From the NCBI RefSeq assembly GCF_000413935.1, contig NZ_KE340379.1, positions 84,248-148,247 on the forward strand: a stretch of 64,000 nucleotides of DNA, written 5' to 3'. Numbering within the stretch: position 1 is the first letter of the stretch; each line of letters begins with the position of its first letter. Made by a program: the position numbers and the translations under genes. Of the stretch, positions 26,699-35,739 are shown piece by piece. Source of the stretch: Acinetobacter colistiniresistens. GTDB lineage: Bacteria; Pseudomonadota; Gammaproteobacteria; Pseudomonadales; Moraxellaceae. Under the pieces are notes generated by a model. That model was not told where the DNA came from. It made no database searches and saw nothing but the letters and a program-made list of their open reading frames with translations.

Positions 26699-27322
26699 AT
26701 GTTTTCTCCTTATATTCATGCGTTTGCATTATTTTTCTCATTGCTCAATCCCTTCCTGATGAGCGTCTATATGGTGGGGATGATTCGTAATACAGATGCG
26801 AAGATATTTAGTAGGGCCTTGATTCAGGGAAGTCTGATTGCTTTCGGGGTATTTATTCTCTTTGCTTGGGGTGGGGAGAATATCTTTAGTCGCTATTTGA
26901 ATGTCCGTTTTGAATCTTTCCAGATTTTTGGTGGTTTAATTTTCTTGGTCATTGGTTATCGCTATGTGTTCCAAGGTGCTGAAACGATTGGTGAGATGCG
27001 CGGCGCGCCTGAGCATTTAGCTGGGACGATTGCCATGCCTTTTATGATTGGCCCAGGTACCATTAGTGCGGCCGTTGTGACTGGGGTGAGTGTACCTTTT
27101 ACTGGTGCAATGGCGGTTATTGCACTTACCCTGATTTTGACTTGTAGTATTTTGATTCTGATGAAATTTGGTCATGATCATTTGCGCTATAAGCATGCAA
27201 AATACATTGACCGCTATTTTGATATTGTTGGGCGTTTATCAGCACTGCTGATTGGTACAATTGCCATTGATATGATTGTGAATGGTATTGTGGGTTTGAT
27301 TCGCTCAGCTAATCTTGGTTAG
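26699..27322 (+). CDS. MarC-family integral membrane protein
   Basis: This 207-residue protein has six hydrophobic segments. MarC-family blocks are FFSLLNPFLMSVYMVGMI (about residues 13-30), IFGGLIFLVIGYRYV and FMIGPGTISAAVVTGVSVP (about 118-136). The family's function is unresolved; a role in drug resistance was once claimed and later withdrawn. Spacing to the lipoprotein gene is 73 bases, so it may have its own promoter. Confidence 0.85.
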   Translation: MFSPYIHAFALFFSLLNPFLMSVYMVGMIRNTDAKIFSRALIQGSLIAFGVFILFAWGGENIFSRYLNVRFESFQIFGGLIFLVIGYRYVFQGAETIGEMRGAPEHLAGTIAMPFMIGPGTISAAVVTGVSVPFTGAMAVIALTLILTCSILILMKFGHDHLRYKHAKYIDRYFDIVGRLSALLIGTIAIDMIVNGIVGLIRSANLG

Positions 27323-27545
27323 GAGACATTTTCTCGTTGCACTGAAGAGATTGGATCAGCTTTTATTCGATTTGTGCTTTTCATCAGCGCATTTCTATCA
27401 GATAAAAGCACTTCAATGTCATTATTTTGAATAAAATCATAGAAAGATCATAAAAATAATTGATGATGTTTTAGCGCTTTACGCATATTTTTATACGCGT
27501 GAATAAAGGATAATAAAGACGTTACAGTCTCTATGAGTTCTCTCC

Positions 27546-28067
27546 ATGTATCAATTAGATCAAGCTAACCAAGCACCTGACGATCAGTCAGCGTTGACGA
27601 TGACTGTTTTGATGACACCTGATATGGCTAATTTTTCAGGTAATGTTCATGGTGGAACAATTTTGAAGTTACTTGATCAAGTCGCTTATGCCTGCGCAAG
27701 CAGATACTCGGGCAGTTATGTCGTGACTTTATCTGTTGATCGTGTCAATTTTAAAGAGCCAATTTATGTGGGTGAACTGGTTACTTTCCTTGCCAGTGTG
27801 AATCATGTTGGGCGCACCTCGATGGAAATTGGTATCCGTGTAGAAGCACAAAATATTCAAAAAAGAACCATACGACACACCAACACCTGTTATTTCACCA
27901 TGGTTGCTGTTGATGAGCAACGTAAGCCGAAAGAAGTTCCGCCATTAAATCTGGATACTGAATGGAAACGTTGTCGTTTTGAAGCCGCGGAGCAACGTAA
28001 GGCAACGCGTTTGCAAGAAGTTCATCAACCTTCATGCAGTATGTTTAAAAAATCGACGCAGTGTTAA
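27546..28067 (+). CDS. Acyl-CoA thioesterase, hotdog fold (YciA/BACH-like)
   Basis: This 173-residue single-hotdog protein has MTPDMANFSGNVHGGTILKL (about residues 22-41), with the NxHGG..L..D pattern of acyl-CoA hydrolases. VTLSVDRVNFKEPIYVGELV follows (about 60-79). It would hydrolyse acyl-CoA to free fatty acid and CoA in the cytoplasm. The C-terminal tail after about residue 130 is basic and variable. A perfect-stem terminator follows. Confidence 0.88.
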   Translation: MYQLDQANQAPDDQSALTMTVLMTPDMANFSGNVHGGTILKLLDQVAYACASRYSGSYVVTLSVDRVNFKEPIYVGELVTFLASVNHVGRTSMEIGIRVEAQNIQKRTIRHTNTCYFTMVAVDEQRKPKEVPPLNLDTEWKRCRFEAAEQRKATRLQEVHQPSCSMFKKSTQC

Positions 28068-28090
28068 ATAATTATCTATGCGCTAAAAAT

Positions 28091-28125
28091 AAAGATCGAA
28101 CCGCAGCATGGTTCGATCTTTTTTT
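28091..28125 (+). terminator. Rho-independent terminator of the thioesterase gene
   Basis: AAAGATCGAACC pairs perfectly with GGTTCGATCTTT around a 7-base loop and is followed by T residues. Confidence 0.9.
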
Positions 28126-28198
28126 ACATTTGTAATGAAATAAGCGTTAAGTCATTACAAATGTGGGTCTAAAGGTCTGGAGGAACCTTAAGATCGGT

Positions 28199-28387
28199 TT
28201 AGTTTGTTGGTGCAGGAGTAGATGCTGGTGCTTCAGTCGCAGTGGCATCAGTTGCAGCTTGAGTTTCAGGTTGTTCTTGAGTTGAAACAACAACTTTATC
28301 TTCAGTTTGAGCCTCTACAGGTGCTGCAAATGTCGATGCTGCTGCAAGTGTAAGCGTCGTCGCAAGAAGTGTTTTGATAAGTTTCAT
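28199..28387 (-). CDS. Small exported Ala/Thr/Pro-rich protein (62 aa)
   Basis: The protein starts with a signal peptide (MKLIKTLLATTLTLAAASTF, then AA) and continues with a 40-residue acidic, Glu/Gln/Thr/Ala/Pro-rich part (EAQTEDKVVVSTQEQPETQA) without cysteines. AAGGAT lies 8 bases before ATG 28387, which I prefer over the earlier ATG at 28396. Low-complexity secreted peptides of this kind are frequent in Acinetobacter and have no known role. Confidence 0.65.
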   Translation of the reverse strand: MKLIKTLLATTLTLAAASTFAAPVEAQTEDKVVVSTQEQPETQAATDATATEAPASTPAPTN

Positions 28388-28742
28388 GTTTGGCATCCTT
28401 TATTTCATTTAAAATAACAGCCTCAATAAAATGATTTAGAGCATCTAAATCGCTTATTCGGCATGAGGTTCATGCTATGTGCCAAACGCTGATGCGGCAA
28501 TATTCTTAACAATCTATTACGTCAATCTTAACAATATGAAATATTGAATCGCCTTATGTAGTTTCTATGTAAAACATCATGAAGAAATTAAGGATGAAAA
28601 TGTATGAAAATATGTTTTTTCGATTAAAAAGTAACCTTATTTTTTACGCGTTTAAACATTCAATTAAGTTTTATTAAAAACGAATAATTGAATAAATCAC
28701 TTATATTTAAAATATAAATAAGATTTTTAGATTTACTTTGTG

Positions 28743-28835
28743 ATGGGTGTCTCTTTATTGGTATTTAATGCCGTTTTAGTTGGGTTGAGTGCGCTATTTT
28801 CTACTTTATTTTATTTCATTCATTTTTCTCTTTAG
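28743..28835 (+). CDS. Possible 30-residue single-transmembrane micro-protein
   Basis: ATG 28743 opens MGVSLLVFNAVLVGLSALFS, then TLFYFIHFSL and a stop. The peptide is almost entirely hydrophobic and could be one membrane helix. There is no clear Shine-Dalgarno sequence, and its 3' end overlaps the inverted repeat before the CobW gene. Support is composition only. Confidence 0.2.
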   Translation: MGVSLLVFNAVLVGLSALFSTLFYFIHFSL

Positions 28836-28846
28836 AATGAAATAAA
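28810..28846. promoter_or_regulatory. Perfect 12-bp inverted repeat upstream of the CobW gene
   Basis: TTTATTTCATTC (28810-28821) and GAATGAAATAAA (28835-28846) are separated by 13 bases and end 13 bases before the CobW start. It may be an operator or an mRNA hairpin around the ribosome binding site. No known regulator consensus is matched with confidence. Confidence 0.4.
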
Positions 28847-28859
28847 TTCTTAATGCGAG

Positions 28860-29873
28860 TTGCCCGTGAAGTTTGTTGCTCCCAAAACAGTTCCCACCCA
28901 TATTATTTCTGGCTTTTTAGGAGCGGGTAAAACCACATTGTTGCAGCATTTATTGACCCAAAAACCAGAGCAGGAAGTCTGGGCAATCCTGATGAACGAG
29001 TTTGGGCAAATTGGGGTGGACCAACAACTGATTACACAACGACCCGGCTATGCAGTAAAAGAGTTATTAGGTGGGTGCTTGTGTTGCAGTAGTCAACTGC
29101 CCATGCAAATCGCATTGGCTCGTTTACTGAGTGAAACTAAGCCTGATCGTTTATTCATTGAACCAACGGGTTTAGGGCATCCTGCACAATTATTAGAACA
29201 ACTGACGGAACCACATTGGCAAAATAGCTTGGCGATGCGGGCATTGGTGATTGTGGTCGATGGCAGCCGCTTACATGATCAGGACTGGGTAGCGCAGAAT
29301 TTATATCGTGATCAATTAAAAGCTGCACAAATTGTGGTGTTGTCACATACGGACTGCATGACAGCAGCAGACCATCAGGCCTATACAGCCTTAAAACAAG
29401 AATATGAAACGTATGTCCAACACTGGATCGAAGCTGAACATGGGCAAGTGCAGATGCAGCAGATTGATATTGTCCAGCAACCGTTGCAACGCAAGATTCA
29501 ACCATTACTCAAGTTGCAACAAGCACAGCTCGCTGCTGAGCAACTGCCAGAGATAAAGCAGCTTCCTTATCATTATGTTGAAATGGCTCAAGGGTATACG
29601 GTAGCAGGCTGGAAGTTACCTAAGCGTTGGCAATTCAACTTTTATGATCTGTTGGATCTGCTATGTGCTCAGCAGGACTGGCTAAGGATCAAAGGTATAT
29701 TTAATACCGATCAGGGGTGGAAAAGTTTTAACTTTAATCCGCAGCAATTTAACTATCAGTCTGCCGAAGAGGGTATTGATAACCGAATTGAGATTATTGG
29801 CCAATCAGCACAGGATTGGCTGTTATTTGAAACACAATTATTGAGTTGTCGGATTGATCAGATTAATGGCTAA
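28860..29873 (+). CDS. CobW/P47K-family GTP-binding protein (YjiA/ZNG-like metallochaperone)
   Basis: This 337-residue G3E GTPase has the P-loop in THIISGFLGAGKTTLLQHLL (Walker A GAGKTT, about residues 17-22), the metal-binding GGCLCCSS (CxCC, about 71-78) and switch region FIEPTGLGHPAQLLEQL. A C-terminal CobW_C domain follows. These GTPases deliver Zn or other metals to client enzymes. The start is TTG 28860 or GTG 28866; no ATG is available in frame. A 12-bp inverted repeat lies just upstream. Which metal is handled is not visible. Confidence 0.85.
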   Translation: MPVKFVAPKTVPTHIISGFLGAGKTTLLQHLLTQKPEQEVWAILMNEFGQIGVDQQLITQRPGYAVKELLGGCLCCSSQLPMQIALARLLSETKPDRLFIEPTGLGHPAQLLEQLTEPHWQNSLAMRALVIVVDGSRLHDQDWVAQNLYRDQLKAAQIVVLSHTDCMTAADHQAYTALKQEYETYVQHWIEAEHGQVQMQQIDIVQQPLQRKIQPLLKLQQAQLAAEQLPEIKQLPYHYVEMAQGYTVAGWKLPKRWQFNFYDLLDLLCAQQDWLRIKGIFNTDQGWKSFNFNPQQFNYQSAEEGIDNRIEIIGQSAQDWLLFETQLLSCRIDQING

Positions 29874-29957
29874 GATGATCAAAGCACACATTCTTGTTGA
29901 AAAAATAGAGTATGCTTAGCGCCAAATTTGAGTACACCGTATTGAAGAGTATCGTTT

Positions 29958-30488
29958 ATGGCGTTAAAAGCAACAATATATAAGGCAGATTTGAATATTG
30001 CCAATATGGATGAGCACATCTATGCCGATTATCAGCTCACACTTGCTCAGCATCCTTCTGAAACCATTGAACGTTTAATGGTTCGTATTCTGGCTTATGC
30101 ACGTTATGCCGATGAGCGTTTAGAATTTACCAAAGACTTATTTGAAACAGATGAGCCAGCGTTATGGCAAAAAGACCTGACTGGACTGTTAGAGAAATGG
30201 ATTGAAGTCGGTTGTCCGTCTGAAGATAAAGTGAAAAAGGCCAGTGCACGTTGTAAACAGGTTGCAGTGGTGACCTACGGCTCTCAAGCTGATGATTGGT
30301 GGCAGAAAAACACCAAGATTAAAACCTTGAGTAATGTGCAAGTGTGGCAATTGGCCCCACAAACGACACAAGCACTTGAGGGCTTATGTGAGCGAACCAT
30401 GCAGTTACAGCTTAATATTATGGATGGTGAATGGACCTTGTTAAGTGACCAAGGCCAAGTCGACATTCAATGGCAGCAATTGCAATAA
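29958..30488 (+). CDS. yaeQ: YaeQ-family protein
   Basis: This 176-residue protein begins MALKATIYKADLNIANMDEH and continues with ETIERLMVRILAYARYADER, both typical of YaeQ. The family has a PD-(D/E)XK nuclease-like fold; its cellular role is not settled, though a link to transcription antitermination (RfaH suppression) was proposed. Length matches the family (about 180). It precedes the FKBP gene by 30 bases, suggesting co-transcription. Confidence 0.9.
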   Translation: MALKATIYKADLNIANMDEHIYADYQLTLAQHPSETIERLMVRILAYARYADERLEFTKDLFETDEPALWQKDLTGLLEKWIEVGCPSEDKVKKASARCKQVAVVTYGSQADDWWQKNTKIKTLSNVQVWQLAPQTTQALEGLCERTMQLQLNIMDGEWTLLSDQGQVDIQWQQLQ

Positions 30489-30518
30489 TTTTAGTTTGAG
30501 TGATCTGGAGAGATATTG

Positions 30519-30860
30519 ATGAGCACAGAATTAGAAATCATTGATTTAAAAGTGGGTGAAGGTAAAGAGGCGGTTCGTGGCGCTTTAATTACCACGCATT
30601 ATACGGGATGGTTGGAAGATGGAACCAAGTTTGACTCATCTTTAGATCGTGGCAGTTATTTTGAGACCGTGATCGGAACTGGTCGTGTGATTAAAGGCTG
30701 GGATCAGGGCATTATGGGCATGCGTGTGGGTGGAAAGCGTAAACTGATTGTACCGGCTCATCTGGCTTATGGTTCTCGTAAAATGGGGAAGATCATTCCA
30801 GCCAATGCCAATTTGACTTTTGAAATTGAGCTTTTTGATGTAAAAACACGCGACGAATAA
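30519..30860 (+). CDS. FKBP-type peptidyl-prolyl cis-trans isomerase
   Basis: This 113-residue single-domain FKBP has THYTGWLEDGTKFDSSLDRG, VIKGWDQGIMGMRVGGKRKL, IVPAHLAYGSRKMGKIIPAN and FEIELFDV, covering all active-site loops of the family. There is no signal peptide, so it acts in the cytoplasm. The start is ATG 30519 with GGAGA upstream; a TTG at 30516 would add one residue. A long hairpin follows the gene. Confidence 0.92.
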   Translation: MSTELEIIDLKVGEGKEAVRGALITTHYTGWLEDGTKFDSSLDRGSYFETVIGTGRVIKGWDQGIMGMRVGGKRKLIVPAHLAYGSRKMGKIIPANANLTFEIELFDVKTRDE

Positions 30861-31224
30861 CATTTCGCACCGGTTAAAATTCAAGTGATTTGGTTGAGTT
30901 TGTCAACAAAATCACTTTAAAATCATAAGTATAAGTTGATATTGTAGATTGTATAATAAGATTCTGATTTTAAAACTATTTCTTTTATCTGAATTTTATT
31001 ACAGGCCATGAAAAAAATATTGCTTCTACATACAGTCCTGTATATCTTTGAGTTGAAAGGGCAATTTTCCGATCAGCTTTAATTTTGAACAGCCATGTGC
31101 TATTTCAAGCGTCTGGAACATTGCTCTTTGGGTGACTAGAAGTGGATTGGGGTGAATCCTTGATAGCAACCTATTATAAAAATGTGACATAAGTAAGATA
31201 AAAATTGAGTGAGTAGAGGCTGAT
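30861..31224. other. Gap between the FKBP gene and the 133-residue hypothetical gene
   Basis: Apart from the hairpin at 30883-30917 I see no gene or RNA. The last 60 bases are AT-rich and presumably hold the promoter of the next gene. Confidence 0.5.
30883..30917 (+). terminator. Long hairpin after the FKBP gene
   Basis: AAGTGATTTGGTTGA pairs with TCAACAAAATCACTT over 15 positions with one mismatch and a 5-base loop. The T-run is poor, so it may be an mRNA 3' stabiliser or a weak terminator. Confidence 0.5.
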
Positions 31225-31626
31225 ATGAATGATTATCTGGATATCACGGCATCGGAATTATTAAGAGAGTTGGATCATTTTTTTCTGATAGATACCCATG
31301 ACGGTGCGCAAACAGGCTTTTGGGTCAATGAAAAAGCATTGACTGATAAACATTATTGGATGGATGGGAATTATAAAGTTGAAATTCTCAGGTCATTGCA
31401 ACCATCACATCAATATGCTCCCCATGACTATAAAATCACCCGTTTAGCTTTGGGTGAGAATGACACGAATGTTGTGTTATTGGACTATGATGGAGTGCAT
31501 AAAAGAATCCAAACCTTTCGTCGAGGAGAATGGGTGAATCGTTTGAATAAGTATTTTTATCAAAAAGAGCGTCATTATTTACAGCAGCTCGCCGATCATC
31601 CCAACTTTCAGTCAATTCAGTATTAA
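31225..31626 (+). CDS. Hypothetical cytoplasmic protein (133 aa)
   Basis: This soluble protein is rich in aromatic and charged residues (MNDYLDITASELLRELDHFF, then HYWMDGNYKVEI). It has no signal peptide, membrane helix or cysteine. I do not recognise the family. It stands alone between the FKBP gene and the pga genes, in the place where pgaA is normally found in pga operons. Confidence 0.55.
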   Translation: MNDYLDITASELLRELDHFFLIDTHDGAQTGFWVNEKALTDKHYWMDGNYKVEILRSLQPSHQYAPHDYKITRLALGENDTNVVLLDYDGVHKRIQTFRRGEWVNRLNKYFYQKERHYLQQLADHPNFQSIQY

Positions 31627-31881
31627 TGGATCGTTGTCTTTGTTTTGCCTCTAATCTTGATGAAATAGATTTGAGGCCAATCATCTCGTTAAAATATATT
31701 CAGTTAAAGTGTGATTGATTTCATAAAAAATATATTTAAGTTTATTTTCAGTTTTTAAAATTATAAATACAATCCTTAGTTCTAGCTGACCATTCAAAAA
31801 TATCTTATCAGTCCATTAAACTGTAAGATGATAAAGGCATGATCTGCGATCATTGAATTCCAATCTTGAGACGATATCTCT

Positions 31882-33879
31882 ATGACAACACGTTTCGTGT
31901 CTCCGACCTTAAAAGTTTTTCTTGGTCTCGTATTTGGGGCAGTTGCCTGCTCCACGGCTGTTGCGGCGAATTCGCAAATTGATGCAACCACATTAACCGT
32001 CATTGGATATCATGAAATCACGGATCGAAAAGATGCCTTGATCCCAAGTTATGCGGTTACAGCAAAACAGTTTGATGAGCATATTGATTGGTTGAAAAAG
32101 AATGGTTATCACTTTATTAATGTGGATCAGCTGATCAAGGCCCATCAAGGGAAATATAAGTTGCCGACTAAGCCTGTGTTATTGACGGTGGATGATGGTT
32201 ATCAGTCTTTTTATCAAAATGCCTATCCAGTTATTCGGGCAAAAAAGATCCCAGTCGTTTTGGCTGTGGTTGGTTCGTGGCTAGAGCCCAAAGCAGGGCA
32301 GAAAGTTGATTTTGGTGGCGAGCTGATCGAGCGGAATAAAATCCTGAGTTGGGATGAGCTGAAGGAAATGCAAAGCAGTGGCTTGGTTGAAATCGCCAGC
32401 CATAGCTATCATTTACATCAAGGGGTGAATGGTAATCCGCAAGGAAATTCAGAACCTGCTGCGATCACCCGTATTTATGATCCTAAAACCAAAAGCTATG
32501 AAAGTGATGCTGCCTACCAAGCTCGAGTTTATCAGGATCTGAAAAAAAATAATGACTTACTAAAAGCACATGGCTTACGTTCACCACGTGTCATGGTCTG
32601 GCCTTATGGCCGCTATAATATGCAGCTGGTACAAATATCTAAACAGTTGGGGATGCCGATTACCATTACTTTGGATGATGGGGCAGACCATGCCAAGCAA
32701 TCGCTGCAAAATATGAGTCGTATTTTGATTCAAGGGAATATGTCGACTACAGCCTTGGCACAAGAGATTAAAAACCGTGAACTGAATCTAAATGACAATA
32801 ATCGACCGCAAAAAATTATGCATGTCGATTTGGACTATATTTATGATCCAGATGTAAAACAGCAAGAGCGTAACTTAGGTAATCTGATCGATCGTATTAA
32901 TGGCATGGGCGTGAATACCGTTTATTTACAAGCCTTTTCTGATCCTGATGCGAATGGTTCTGCTGATATGGTGTATTTCCCGAATCGCCATATTCCAATG
33001 CGTGCAGACTTATTTAACCGTGTCGCTTGGCAGATTCAAACACGTACACCTGTACAGCGTTTATATGCCTGGATGCCACTGTTGGCATGGGAACTACCAA
33101 AATCGGATCCTGTATCTAAAGATTTGGTCGAAACCCAGCAAGCCAAAGCAGGTGAGCATTTGAATATGGGCTATATTCGCTTAAGTCCATTCTCACCAGA
33201 AGCGCGTCAAACCATTAAAGAGATTTATCAGGACTTAGCGAAATCGACACCGTTTGATGGTTTGTTATTCCATGATGATGTGACTTTGTCTGATTATGAA
33301 GATGCGAGCCCAGAAGCCTTAGCGGCCTATGCCAAACAAGGTTTGCCAACAGATTTGGCCAAGATTCGTGACAACGATGCAGATTTACAGAAATGGACAG
33401 CCTATAAAACCCGTTATCTCGATGACTTTGCCATGGAGCTGGCAGGGGAAGTACGTCAATATCAACCCTTCCTCATGACAGCACGTAATCTCTATGCACA
33501 GGTGGCTTTAAATGCTTATGCAGAAAACTGGTATGCACAATCTCTGGAACAATCCTTAAATCGTTATGACTTTACTGCGATTATGGCAATGCCATATATG
33601 GAACAATCGGATAATCCAACCAAGTTTTATACAGATATTCTCAATCGTGTGAAGCAATATCCGAACGGCATTAAAAAGACCGTGATGGAGTTGCAGGCAG
33701 TAAACTGGCGCAATGATCAAAAAGTTCCATCTGAAGAAATGGCTGCGACGATCAAGTCTTTATATGAGCAAGGTGCAATGCACGTGGCGTATTATCCAGA
33801 CGATCCGATCAAAGGACATCCAGATGTAGAAACCATGCATAAGGCTTTTAGTCTAAAATCATCTCAATTAGTACCATAG
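31882..33879 (+). CDS. pgaB: Poly-beta-1,6-N-acetylglucosamine N-deacetylase PgaB
   Basis: This 665-residue protein is the two-domain form. An exported N-terminus (AVACSTAVAANS near residue 23-34; lipoprotein or ordinary signal peptide both possible) leads to a polysaccharide deacetylase domain. That domain has LLTVDDGYQSFY (catalytic/metal Asp pair, about residues 108-109) and EIASHSYHLHQG (metal His pair). From about residue 300 follows the glycoside-hydrolase-like C-terminal domain (KIMHVDLDYIYDPDVKQQER). PgaB partially deacetylates PNAG in the periplasm before export. pgaC and pgaD follow directly; pgaA, the outer-membrane porin, is not upstream. Confidence 0.92.
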   Translation: MTTRFVSPTLKVFLGLVFGAVACSTAVAANSQIDATTLTVIGYHEITDRKDALIPSYAVTAKQFDEHIDWLKKNGYHFINVDQLIKAHQGKYKLPTKPVLLTVDDGYQSFYQNAYPVIRAKKIPVVLAVVGSWLEPKAGQKVDFGGELIERNKILSWDELKEMQSSGLVEIASHSYHLHQGVNGNPQGNSEPAAITRIYDPKTKSYESDAAYQARVYQDLKKNNDLLKAHGLRSPRVMVWPYGRYNMQLVQISKQLGMPITITLDDGADHAKQSLQNMSRILIQGNMSTTALAQEIKNRELNLNDNNRPQKIMHVDLDYIYDPDVKQQERNLGNLIDRINGMGVNTVYLQAFSDPDANGSADMVYFPNRHIPMRADLFNRVAWQIQTRTPVQRLYAWMPLLAWELPKSDPVSKDLVETQQAKAGEHLNMGYIRLSPFSPEARQTIKEIYQDLAKSTPFDGLLFHDDVTLSDYEDASPEALAAYAKQGLPTDLAKIRDNDADLQKWTAYKTRYLDDFAMELAGEVRQYQPFLMTARNLYAQVALNAYAENWYAQSLEQSLNRYDFTAIMAMPYMEQSDNPTKFYTDILNRVKQYPNGIKKTVMELQAVNWRNDQKVPSEEMAATIKSLYEQGAMHVAYYPDDPIKGHPDVETMHKAFSLKSSQLVP

Positions 33880-33892
33880 TCGAGTAATGTAG

Positions 33893-35149
33893 ATGAGTTG
33901 GATTGCTTTATTGTGGTCATACGCCATTAAGTTTGTTTTTTACTATCCATTATTTATGTCGTATTTATGGATGGTCGGGGCAATCATTTTTTACTGGAAA
34001 GAGCGCCAAGACCCGCCATATCAGCAACCTGCGGCGTTGCCTGAGTATCCGAAAGTTGCGGTATTGGTACCGTGCTTTAATGAAGGTGATAATGCAGAAG
34101 AAACCATTAGTCATGCACTTAAGTTGGACTATCCAAATTTTGAAGTGATTGCGATTAATGATGGCAGCTCTGACAATACAGGTGAGGTGCTTGACCGCTT
34201 AGCCACTCAGTATGAAAAATTACGAGTTGTACATTTGGCGCAAAACCAAGGCAAGGCGATGGGGCTACAAGCGGGTAGCTTGATGACAGATGCTGAATTT
34301 TTGATTGGAATTGATGGGGATGCGTTACTGGATCCCTATGCTGCTAAATGGATGATGCGCCACTTTTTGGAAGACCCAACAGTCGCGGCAGTCACGGGTA
34401 ATCCACGTATTCGTACACGTTCGACCTTATTGGGGCGAATTCAGGTTGGGGAGTTTTCTTCAATTGTCGGCATGATTAAGCGTGCTCAGCGAACCTTTGG
34501 TCGTCTATTTACAGTTTCTGGTGTAATTACGGCCTTCCGTAAAAGCGCCGTGCATCAGGTCGATTATTGGTCGCCGAATATGCTGACTGAAGACATTGAT
34601 ATTACCTGGAAACTACAACGTGCAGGTTGGGATGTACGCTTTGAACCAAATGCCTTGGTGTGGATCTTAATGCCTGAAACCTTAAATGGTTTGTGGAAGC
34701 AGCGTTTGCGCTGGGCTATGGGTGGGGCACAGGTACTGATTAAGAATATTGATGTTTTCCTTAAACCCAAACTTAATTTTTTATGGCCATTGATGTTTGA
34801 GTTGTGTTTAACGCTCGTTTGGTCATATTTAATGCTTATAATGGCTGTGATCTGGTTATTGCATTTTATCTTTGCGATTCCAGCCCTTGCCGTGGTGAGT
34901 TCACCATTTTTACCATATGGTAGTGGAATTTTATTAGGTGCGACCTGTTTAATTCAGTTTGCTTTAAGCAAATGGATGGATAGTCGTTATGAACCAAACC
35001 TCGGGAAAAATTATTATTGGATGATTTGGTACCCTTTTGTGTTTTGGTTGATCACGATTACTGCTACAATCGTCGCCTTTCCAAAGGTGCTGTTGCGTAA
35101 TGATGAGAAGCGTGCCCGTTGGATTAGCCCAGATCGTGGAATTCGTTGA
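33893..35149 (+). CDS. pgaC: PNAG synthase catalytic subunit PgaC (GT2 glycosyltransferase)
   Basis: This 418-residue inner-membrane glycosyltransferase has N-terminal helices. The GT2 core follows: VAVLVPCFNEGDNAEETISH, the NDGSSDNTGE motif, GIDGDALLDP (DxD-like), the TEDIDITWKLQ acceptor motif and the QRLRWAMGG (QxxRW) motif. Further C-terminal helices complete it. It polymerises N-acetylglucosamine from UDP-GlcNAc into beta-1,6 chains with PgaD as partner. It starts 13 bases after pgaB. Confidence 0.95.
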   Translation: MSWIALLWSYAIKFVFYYPLFMSYLWMVGAIIFYWKERQDPPYQQPAALPEYPKVAVLVPCFNEGDNAEETISHALKLDYPNFEVIAINDGSSDNTGEVLDRLATQYEKLRVVHLAQNQGKAMGLQAGSLMTDAEFLIGIDGDALLDPYAAKWMMRHFLEDPTVAAVTGNPRIRTRSTLLGRIQVGEFSSIVGMIKRAQRTFGRLFTVSGVITAFRKSAVHQVDYWSPNMLTEDIDITWKLQRAGWDVRFEPNALVWILMPETLNGLWKQRLRWAMGGAQVLIKNIDVFLKPKLNFLWPLMFELCLTLVWSYLMLIMAVIWLLHFIFAIPALAVVSSPFLPYGSGILLGATCLIQFALSKWMDSRYEPNLGKNYYWMIWYPFVFWLITITATIVAFPKVLLRNDEKRARWISPDRGIR

Positions 35150-35181
35150 ATCGAAAGATTCATTTTGCTGAGTAAAAAGCA

Positions 35182-35598
35182 ATGAAAGCAGACAGTTTGA
35201 TTATTGATGTACGCCGCCAGCTGCCATGGCATAAACGTTATTTTTCAACGACAACAACCGCAATGATGTGGGCGGGTTGGTTGTTGTTGTGGCGTCCATT
35301 TATTTTGGTGTGGGTGTTGGTTGAGTTACAAAAAACGCATATCGCGCAGCGTTTAATGACAGCCTTTGGTGATGGGATTGAACATGGTGTTACCGCACTA
35401 TTCATGTGTGCAATTGCATTATTATTATGGAGTTTTTTGCCTGCAAAACGTGTACACCAAAAGCATGCAGTAGAAAAAACCTTACCCGATTATGCGCGTT
35501 ATTTTGAATTGCCTGAGCAAGAGATTCAGGTAGGACGTCAGCAGAAAGTTAGCATCGTGCATCATGATGAGAATGGTAAGATTATTCGCGTAGAATAA
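35182..35598 (+). CDS. pgaD: PNAG synthase accessory subunit PgaD
   Basis: This 138-residue protein has two transmembrane helices (about residues 29-50 and 72-91) and a short cytoplasmic tail. It lies 32 bases after pgaC. Sequence conservation of PgaD is low; the call rests on size, topology and position. In E. coli PgaD is needed for the PgaC glycosyltransferase and binds c-di-GMP together with it. Confidence 0.85.
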   Translation: MKADSLIIDVRRQLPWHKRYFSTTTTAMMWAGWLLLWRPFILVWVLVELQKTHIAQRLMTAFGDGIEHGVTALFMCAIALLLWSFLPAKRVHQKHAVEKTLPDYARYFELPEQEIQVGRQQKVSIVHHDENGKIIRVE

Positions 35599-35627
35599 GT
35601 TGATTGATTTAAATCAAAAAATATCGA

Positions 35628-35657
35628 ATGCCTTAATATTTATTAAGGCATTTTTTT
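35628..35657 (+). terminator. Terminator of the pga operon
   Basis: AATGCCTTAATA pairs with TTAAGGCATT and is followed by seven T residues. Confidence 0.85.
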
Positions 35658-35683
35658 ATGCATGATTGTTAAATTTTAGGTAT

Positions 35684-35710
35684 AAAAAAACCAGCTTACG
35701 CTGGATTTTT
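35684..35710 (-). terminator. Terminator of tRNA-Leu copy 1
   Basis: CCAGC-TTAC-GCTGG with an A-run on the left and T-run on the right; on the - strand it follows the 3' end of the tRNA. Confidence 0.75.
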
Positions 35711-35739
35711 ATTTGCACCATATTTCATTTGCTGAAAAA

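Larger units (their letters stand above)
28397..28859. other. AT-rich gap before the CobW gene
   Basis: The region is AT-rich and holds the promoters of the two divergent genes. The only notable features are a possible 30-codon hydrophobic frame (28743-28835) and a perfect 12-bp inverted repeat (28810-28846), listed separately. Confidence 0.55.
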
